Positions 58,922-64,000 of a stretch of DNA of 64,000 bases are shown here, piece by piece; the first letter of the stretch is position 1; each line of letters starts with the position of its first letter. The notes under the pieces are model-generated. The model worked only from the letters and a program-made list of their open reading frames with translations, did not search any database and was not told where the DNA came from. This DNA is from Fischerella muscicola SAG 1427-1 = PCC 73103. GTDB taxonomy: Bacteria > Cyanobacteriota > Cyanobacteriia > Cyanobacteriales > Nostocaceae. Location: the NCBI RefSeq assembly GCF_000317245.1, contig NZ_AJLJ01000076.1, positions 62,001 to 126,000 on the forward strand, written 5' to 3'. The position numbers and the translations under genes were made by a program.

Positions 58922-59656
58922 TTACAAAGTTCGTGACCAAATATCTACAATGTCTAACATTCTCTCAGCACTTATAGCTTTAACCAGCCTTTTACCTTTT
59001 TTAACTTTTACTCGCGTTACTAAATCACTTAAAGATGAAAATTCTTTCTTTTTACGTTCTTTATCTATAACTTCGGCAATACTAGCTGCTGTTGTACTAA
59101 CAAAACCAACATTTGTAAGTCTTAAAACTAGTTCAGCTACACTTAGAGTGTTAAATACTTTTAATGGTTGAATTTGTCGAGGAATAAGCTTATTAAATTC
59201 ATTGAACTTGTCATCGATTCTATGTCTTTCTTCTGCCTGTTCTGATTTTAATTCATTTATTTGCTTCTCAATACGAATTTCTAAATTTGCTAGACGAGAT
59301 TCTAACGCTGCTGTATTGGATATTGGTATTACTGCTTTTTCATTAGGCTGAGATTTTTTCAGGAATGTGGCTTGTTTTAATACTAAATCCTCAATTTTAG
59401 GTGAAGTTACCAAGGCATTTACCATTTCTCCTTTTCGAGGATTTTTTTCTCTTGCCTTCACAGCACCATAGTACTCCAAATGACCATCCACTACGCTATA
59501 TGTTTCTAAACCTGTAGGTTTCAAAATTAATGGTCTGATAATTCCTCCACTTTCCAAAATCATATCAGCAAGGTTCTCTAAATCACTTTCGGAAAATTTG
59601 GAACGAGGAATATCTGAGGTGATATTTTTTACATCCACTAAGTAAAAATCAATCAT
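58922..59656 (-). CDS. ParB-like protein with coiled coil
   Basis: The 244-residue protein starts with a ParB/Srx-type N-terminal domain (about 1-90: VKNITSDIPRSKFSESDLE cut at LE; GGIIRPLILKP; SVVDGHLEYYGAVKARE). The GHLEYYGAVKA box replaces the usual GERRYRAA CTP-binding motif. A coiled coil spans about 120-155 (RLANLEIRIEKQINELKSEQ cut here), and a helical C-terminal domain follows. No central DNA-binding HTH is apparent. It begins three bases after the nuclease-ParA stop and should be co-transcribed. Confidence 0.8.
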   Translation of the reverse strand: MIDFYLVDVKNITSDIPRSKFSESDLENLADMILESGGIIRPLILKPTGLETYSVVDGHLEYYGAVKAREKNPRKGEMVNALVTSPKIEDLVLKQATFLKKSQPNEKAVIPISNTAALESRLANLEIRIEKQINELKSEQAEERHRIDDKFNEFNKLIPRQIQPLKVFNTLSVAELVLRLTNVGFVSTTAASIAEVIDKERKKKEFSSLSDLVTRVKVKKGKRLVKAISAERMLDIVDIWSRTL

Positions 59657-59659
59657 GAA

Positions 59660-61063
59660 TTAACCTCCAATGTTTTTCAAAACTTCCATTGCTAAGATCT
59701 CAAATTCTTCAGCAGATAATTGAGCAGAAGCTTTTGATTCTGCATATTTAACAATAGACTTTGGATCTGGATATTCTAAGTCACCAACTTGTATAACTTG
59801 ATTCATACATTCTGATAAACCTGTTCTGTCATAGATAACAGATTCCATCAAAGGCAAATTATACCGTTCTAAAATGACATCTCTCTGTTTGGGAAAGGTA
59901 TACTGTAAAAATTTAGAATTAGTAGAAATCTTGGAAGCGACTACACCCATGATCTTGATTGGCTGTTTACCTATCATTTGTTTATATTCATCTACTTGCT
60001 TAATAAAGTTGATGACTGTTGGTAAACCTTGGTTTGCAAATGGTTTTAAATCTGAAGGAATCATTACGTAATCAGCAGAAATCAAGGCTACTTCAGCATA
60101 ATAATCTCTAGAAGGAGGAGTATCAATAATTACAATATCATATTCATTTTCAACACGTTTTAGTTTGGTGACTAGCCTACCTCTAGTAGCTGCAATTTTA
60201 TTAACTTTATCTTGACGTTCAATTAAAGTAATATGAGAGGGGACAACGTCTATCTCTGGATTATTGAAATAGTTAGATTTACGAACAATATCTGGAATAA
60301 AATTAAAATCTCCTGATTCTAATAAATGATAGACATTTTGCTCTCTTAAGTCATCATCTTCCTCAAACTGGAATTTAATTAAACCAGTAGCAAAAGTAGT
60401 ATTTGCTTGAGAATCTATATCGATTAAAAGTACTCTTTTACCTTTTTTACTTAAAGCTGCTGCCAGATTTACTGAAACAGTTGTCTTACCAACGCCACCT
60501 TTGTTGTGATAAATTGCAATAGTTTTCATAGAGTTTTGCCTTTTAGATTCTAAACAATAATTTGATTTTGAATGTGCTGGAATTTCTGTAAAATCGGATG
60601 GTCGATTTACTAAGCTGTTTATGATATTTTTTTCTTTTAAATTATCTCTGCCAATGAAATATCGAATTTCATCTATTCTTTTATGAATTTCTTGACCATA
60701 ACAATTAAATATTAATTGAAGATAATCTTTGTTTTTTTGATAAATTCTAAGTTCTTTGCCATTAGTGAGTAATCCATATTCTGCATTTAATATTGTTAAA
60801 TAATGTCTTAGCCGATAAATATGATGATTTAAATTCTGTTTAGGGTGCTTGGCTTCCATCACGACACGTAGATGCGATCGCTTGCCAAATGCTAAGAAAT
60901 CTAAACGGATACTACCAACAACTACCTCTTGATGCCAAGTGTCAGGAGTATAACCTAGCTGTGGTAGTAAATACTGCACTATGAGTTTACTTTCTACTTC
61001 GCTTTCGTTACGGCAATGTTCAGGATTAAAAGACAATCTCTTTCTACCTCTACAAAACTGCAA
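59660..61063 (-). CDS. HSDR_N-like nuclease domain fused to a ParA ATPase
   Basis: Residues about 15-140 resemble the N-terminal endonuclease domain of type I restriction subunits. They have E22/E24 in NESEVESKL, D55 in IRLDFLAF and E70-x-K72 in VVMEAKHPK, the PD-(D/E)xK layout. Residues 179-467 are a complete ParA with Walker A KGGVGKTT (188-195), LIDIDSQANTT and IIDTPPSRDYY. Both parts are in one 467-residue frame with no break. An internal ATG at 60529 begins a normal ParA (MKTIAIYHNKGG) with only a weak AGG upstream, so a separate ParA product is possible. A ParB-like gene follows directly. Confidence 0.85.
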   Translation of the reverse strand: MQFCRGRKRLSFNPEHCRNESEVESKLIVQYLLPQLGYTPDTWHQEVVVGSIRLDFLAFGKRSHLRVVMEAKHPKQNLNHHIYRLRHYLTILNAEYGLLTNGKELRIYQKNKDYLQLIFNCYGQEIHKRIDEIRYFIGRDNLKEKNIINSLVNRPSDFTEIPAHSKSNYCLESKRQNSMKTIAIYHNKGGVGKTTVSVNLAAALSKKGKRVLLIDIDSQANTTFATGLIKFQFEEDDDLREQNVYHLLESGDFNFIPDIVRKSNYFNNPEIDVVPSHITLIERQDKVNKIAATRGRLVTKLKRVENEYDIVIIDTPPSRDYYAEVALISADYVMIPSDLKPFANQGLPTVINFIKQVDEYKQMIGKQPIKIMGVVASKISTNSKFLQYTFPKQRDVILERYNLPLMESVIYDRTGLSECMNQVIQVGDLEYPDPKSIVKYAESKASAQLSAEEFEILAMEVLKNIGG

Positions 61064-61430
61064 TTATTGGAAAGCATTAAAATATAGTTGTGTTTATTTA
61101 CACTTTATCACTTATAGCATAATCAAATTATTTTGTGTAATAAAAAGTACTTAATACTCTCAAATTAAAACATTTCACTAAGTATTTTTACATGCTACGC
61201 ATAGTTCATAATTCATGATTTAGGGCTAGAAAGTATACTTCTCTAGCTTTTATATAGAAGATTAGTGCTTTTGGAATAAACCAAACACGCCTCTCGCTGG
61301 TATAATGCTGACTGCTCAATCAATAATTATTTTCGCAAGTCGGAAAATCTTAAAATTATCGAAAGTTTTGGCTCAACAACAAAACGTTTACGTTACTTAG
61401 ATGGGAATGTGTGATTAAAGGATTTAAGAA
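61064..61430. other. divergent spacer between two ParA genes
   Basis: The 367 bases separate the nuclease-ParA gene from the plus-strand ParA gene and should contain both promoters. If a centromere-like site for the ParA/ParB pair exists it might be here, but I see no clear iteron or repeated dyad. Confidence 0.4.
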
Positions 61431-62327
61431 ATGGGATATGTAATTGCAACTGCAAATATGAAGGGTGGGGTTGGTAAGACTACTCTCAGCGTCAATATAG
61501 CAACTTGTTTAGCGAAAGAACATGGTAAGCGAGTACTTGTGTTGGATCTAGATAGTCAAATTAGTGCAACACTCAGTCTTATGTCGCCTATGGAGTTTGC
61601 GAAGCGCCGGAAACACAGAAAGACATTTAGGTATCTGATAGATCAAATTATCAATCCAGAGCCGGAACAAAAACATACAATTCAAGATATAATTCAATCC
61701 CAAGTTTGTAATCTCCCAGGATTAGATTTATTACCAGGAGATATTGATTTGTATGATGAATTTGTAGTTTCGGAAATGCTACATTATCAGGCGATTAATT
61801 TAGGTGTGACTGATTTTGAAACTATTTGGAATCGTTTTGAAAGAGTCTTGTTGAGTAAAGTTTTAGAACCAGTTCGGGAAGCATATGATTTTATCATTCT
61901 AGACTGCGCTCCAGGATATAATCTTTTGACTCGTAGTGCTTTGGCTACTAGCAATTTCTATATTCTTCCCGCGAAGCCTGAACCTTTATCTGTAGTGGGT
62001 ATTCAGTTATTAGAAAGACGCGTTGCCCAGTTAAAAGAAAGCCACGAGCACGAAGCAAAAATAGATATTCAAATGCTGGGAATTGTCTTTACAATGTCGA
62101 ATGCTAATTTGTTAACTGGTAGATATTATAAGCAAGTAATGCAACGTGTTCATCAAGACTTTGGTACAGAAAAAATTTGTCAAACCCAAGTTCCAGTTGA
62201 TGTGAATGTTGCGAAAGCAGTCGATAGTTTTATGCCTGTGATTTTAAATGCTCCTCAATCATCAGGTTCTAAATCATTTTCTCAGTTAACCCAAGAATTA
62301 TTGCAGAAACTTAAAATGTATACATAG
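61431..62327 (+). CDS. ParA-family ATPase
   Basis: The 298-residue protein has Walker A KGGVGKTT (11-18), VLVLDLDSQISATLSL and the Walker B-like FIILDCAPGYNLLTRSAL. A partner-specificity insertion lies around residues 55-135. It resembles plasmid-type ParA more than MinD. No parB follows; the ParB-like gene is across the divergent spacer. It is not a close copy of the ParA half at 59660. Confidence 0.9.
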   Translation: MGYVIATANMKGGVGKTTLSVNIATCLAKEHGKRVLVLDLDSQISATLSLMSPMEFAKRRKHRKTFRYLIDQIINPEPEQKHTIQDIIQSQVCNLPGLDLLPGDIDLYDEFVVSEMLHYQAINLGVTDFETIWNRFERVLLSKVLEPVREAYDFIILDCAPGYNLLTRSALATSNFYILPAKPEPLSVVGIQLLERRVAQLKESHEHEAKIDIQMLGIVFTMSNANLLTGRYYKQVMQRVHQDFGTEKICQTQVPVDVNVAKAVDSFMPVILNAPQSSGSKSFSQLTQELLQKLKMYT

Positions 62328-62345
62328 TTTTGGCGGAAAAGTTAG

Positions 62346-62391
62346 TTTGTAGTAAGCACTAAAGTGCTTAAATTTAAAAGCTTACTACAAA
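62346..62391. repeat. nested inverted repeat
   Basis: TTTGTAGTAAGC (62346-62357) and GCTTACTACAAA (62380-62391) are exact 12-bp complements. An inner dyad AAGCACT-AAAGTGCTT overlaps the left arm, so two alternative hairpins are possible. It follows the ParA stop by 18 bases and could terminate that gene. Similar GTAGTAAGCACT repeats are frequent in filamentous cyanobacteria (from memory). Confidence 0.7.
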
Positions 62392-62399
62392 TCTAAGTT

Positions 62400-62847
62400 A
62401 AGGTAATAATTCATCAAACGCATTTCTCTTCCAGCACACCAGCCAAGGGTAGCATTTCCCGCAAAATCGCTATGTCGCTTCTCACGTTTGAGTCCTAAAC
62501 TGGTAATGGTTTGGTGTCGAGAAGGAAATATTTTTCACTTTCCCCAACCAATTGCTCCACCCAATTGCGGCGTAATTTATCTAACATTCCATCCAATTTA
62601 CGTAAGCGACGATTGAATTGACTTTGGTCAAGTAAATTAAGAAACTATTTTTTGTAATTTCCCTGGTTAAACCCAGAAACTGTGTTTCTCCCGAAAATGG
62701 CAGATAATCCATTGCTAGCGCCAGTGTCATAATTTCATTATCGCTCATGCTTGCTTTCACCTTTGGTTTTATCAGTGTTATGCTTTTTACTTGTTTCTGA
62801 TACCAATCATCTACCACTACAAAGATTGTTGTTAATAGCACATCCAT
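62400..62847 (-). pseudogene. degraded transposase (N-terminal region)
   Basis: The intact part (62581-62847) encodes LTTIFVVVDDWYQKQVKSI, KPKVKASMSDNEIMTLALAM and FSGETQFLGLTREITKN, the N-terminal region of a cyanobacterial IS transposase. Further in-frame similarity continues on the same strand after frameshifts (LDQSQFNRRLRKLDGML; WVEQLVGESEKYFLLDTKP; LPVLGLKR) to about 62400. The catalytic DDE core is missing or scrambled. No terminal inverted repeats were identified. Confidence 0.75.
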
Positions 62848-62974
62848 TGTCTATGCTAGTCATGGGGGAAGTCTGAGTTGAAAAGCTGGTAACTTTCATC
62901 TTTTTACTTCTCCCGCCTTTTTTTAATTCACATTAGGCGTAACTTTTAATCCAACATCCTTTTATTGTGTTATT

Positions 62975-63193
62975 ATGTGTTTGGTAGAACTTGAGATATG
63001 CACTCAGTTACAGGAACGAGTAAGAAATAATGTTCGAGCGGAAATTAAAAGTGGATCATTTAACTGTATGTTGTTGCTGCGTAAAAGTTTATGCTTTGGA
63101 ATTAGACAAGCGACTAGGCCATCTTTGAGATGGACTAATGATTTTGGGCGAGTGGGTGAGACCTATATAAAGGTGAAGGATGAGTATCCATAG
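62975..63193 (+). pseudogene. possible IS6-like transposase scrap
   Basis: The 72-codon frame ends in LRWTNDFGRVGETYIKVKDE, and ETYIKVK matches the DETY(I/V)KVKG motif of IS6-type transposases, here with Gly for the first Asp. The preceding 40 codons show no similarity I recognise. It lies next to the other transposase remnant and is interpreted as IS debris. Confidence 0.35.
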
Positions 63194-63286
63194 CTATATG
63201 TTGCTTCGGCAACAGCAACAGAAATATTTTTCGCAGATATTTGAGATTCCCCCGAAACCAAACTCCGCAAGCTTCTATTGTCTTGT

Positions 63287-63910
63287 TTAAGAAATATTAG
63301 AATAATGCATAGCTGTACTTATTTCACTTTGTTTTAACTCCATTAATAAAATTGTAGAAGTAGCTTTGCGAGCAGATTTCAGTGCTGCAATTCCAGCAGA
63401 CTTACCTTGCAAGTTTGCGGTCATGATACAGCCTCCTATTAGAAGTAGTGCATATTGTGTAAACTCTTGAGAATTATGAATACTAGCCTCCTCACTCAAT
63501 TTCAAAAGAAAACTATGAGATGCAGTCATAGGTTGAATACAATACTGGAGTGCCGGATGATTGATACTCGCTAGTTGAGCAGCTGTAGTACTAAAAGGGC
63601 ATTTCTGGAAATCAGGACTACTAAACCACTCTTCCATTACATCAAAAATAGCAAGAAGCCGTTCTATCGGAGTTCCCTCACGTTTATTAATCGATTCTTT
63701 AAACCAATCTTGCCACTCTTCAGACCGATAACGCATAACTTCTAAAATTAGCTGATCTTTTGACGGGAAATACTTGTAGAGAGTCATTTTGGCAACTTCA
63801 GATGTAGCAGCTATCTCATTGACACCGACATTATGGATGCCTTTACGATAAAAAAGATCCGCTGCGGTAATCAAAACTTTTTTCTTTAGATCGCTGGTAT
63901 TAGGAGGCAT
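63287..63910 (-). CDS. TetR/AcrR-family regulator
   Basis: The frame begins at a TTG (63919); the ATG at 63910 (MPPNTSDLKKK) is the likelier start and gives 207 residues. The N-terminal HTH (about 10-57) has ITAADLFYRKGIHNVGVNEI and AKMTLYKYFPSKDQLI. The C-terminal ligand domain contains CPFSTTAAQLASINHP, seen in the TetR_C_16/YcdC-like group. No transporter or enzyme target is adjacent inside the window. Confidence 0.9.
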   Translation of the reverse strand: MPPNTSDLKKKVLITAADLFYRKGIHNVGVNEIAATSEVAKMTLYKYFPSKDQLILEVMRYRSEEWQDWFKESINKREGTPIERLLAIFDVMEEWFSSPDFQKCPFSTTAAQLASINHPALQYCIQPMTASHSFLLKLSEEASIHNSQEFTQYALLLIGGCIMTANLQGKSAGIAALKSARKATSTILLMELKQSEISTAMHYSNIS

Positions 63911-63950
63911 AAATTTCAATTATTTACTAATACTACAAAAATTAAACTTT

Positions 63951-63967
63951 GTTAACTAAATATTAAC
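63951..63967. promoter_or_regulatory. possible TetR operator dyad
   Basis: GTTAA and TTAAC are exact complements separated by seven bases, 41 bases upstream of the TetR-family ATG. TetR proteins usually bind such dyads in their own promoters. The short arms make this tentative. Confidence 0.3.
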
Positions 63968-64000
63968 TTGCGTTTAGACAGACTTGTATGTATATTATAA

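Overview
The window looks like chromosomal DNA of a filamentous, probably heterocyst-forming cyanobacterium (order Nostocales; inferred). It is A+T-rich with frequent HIP1 octamers (GCGATCGC). It carries heptanucleotide tandem arrays typical of Nostocales, small inverted-repeat elements, and families that are cyanobacterial or nearly so: PAM68, COP23, DUF3120, a TIGR03279-type radical SAM protein, a TIGR03492-type lipid-A-disaccharide-synthase relative, a phytol-kinase-like protein, and the rbp-rpsU pair. No CRISPR array, rRNA gene or ordinary tRNA gene was found.

Layout. 0-7.3 kb: a DUF1361 membrane protein, a NACHT-type STAND NTPase, and a signalling pair (REC-EAL phosphodiesterase plus CBS-PAS histidine kinase). 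7.5-23 kb: mostly housekeeping and cell-envelope genes (GHL10 hydrolase, radical SAM protein, uppP, DUF3120, pentapeptide proteins, bile-acid/Na symporter family, tyrA, DUF1517 gene plus lipoprotein, aroF, PAM68 and rpsO). 23-34 kb: phytase-like esterase, RecB-like nuclease, O-antigen-ligase family protein, YaaW, DUF3140/DUF2945, COP23, phytol-kinase-like protein and a TIGR03492 protein. 34-40.4 kb: PadR regulator, then a minus-strand run containing kptA, a threonine-dehydratase-like lyase, GNAT, two AAA ATPases and a Nudix hydrolase. 41-44.8 kb: a solitary MinD-like ATPase, an unknown protein, a vWA protein and rbp-rpsU. 48-54.7 kb: a cluster of response regulators and hybrid kinases. 55-64 kb: a stress membrane protein, a GH63-like glucosidase, then an accessory stretch with a nuclease-ParA fusion, a ParB-like protein, a second ParA, IS remnants and a TetR regulator.

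The most striking locus is 44.8-47.6 kb. A helical-repeat plus vWA protein with the architecture of Ro60/Rsr (477 aa from its SD-supported start) lies downstream, on the same strand, of four small RNA genes. All four share conserved 5' and 3' arms that form a covarying terminal stem and an inner stem. Two enclose a nearly complete tRNA-like fold (D-, anticodon- and T-arms); two enclose simple hairpins. This is what a Ro-Y RNA ribonucleoprotein locus should look like. Two small unrecognised proteins sit inside the RNA cluster. The RNAs are easily miscalled as tRNA-Ile(UAU) and tRNA-Cys(GCA).

All family names are recognised by eye from translated sequence; no database search was run.
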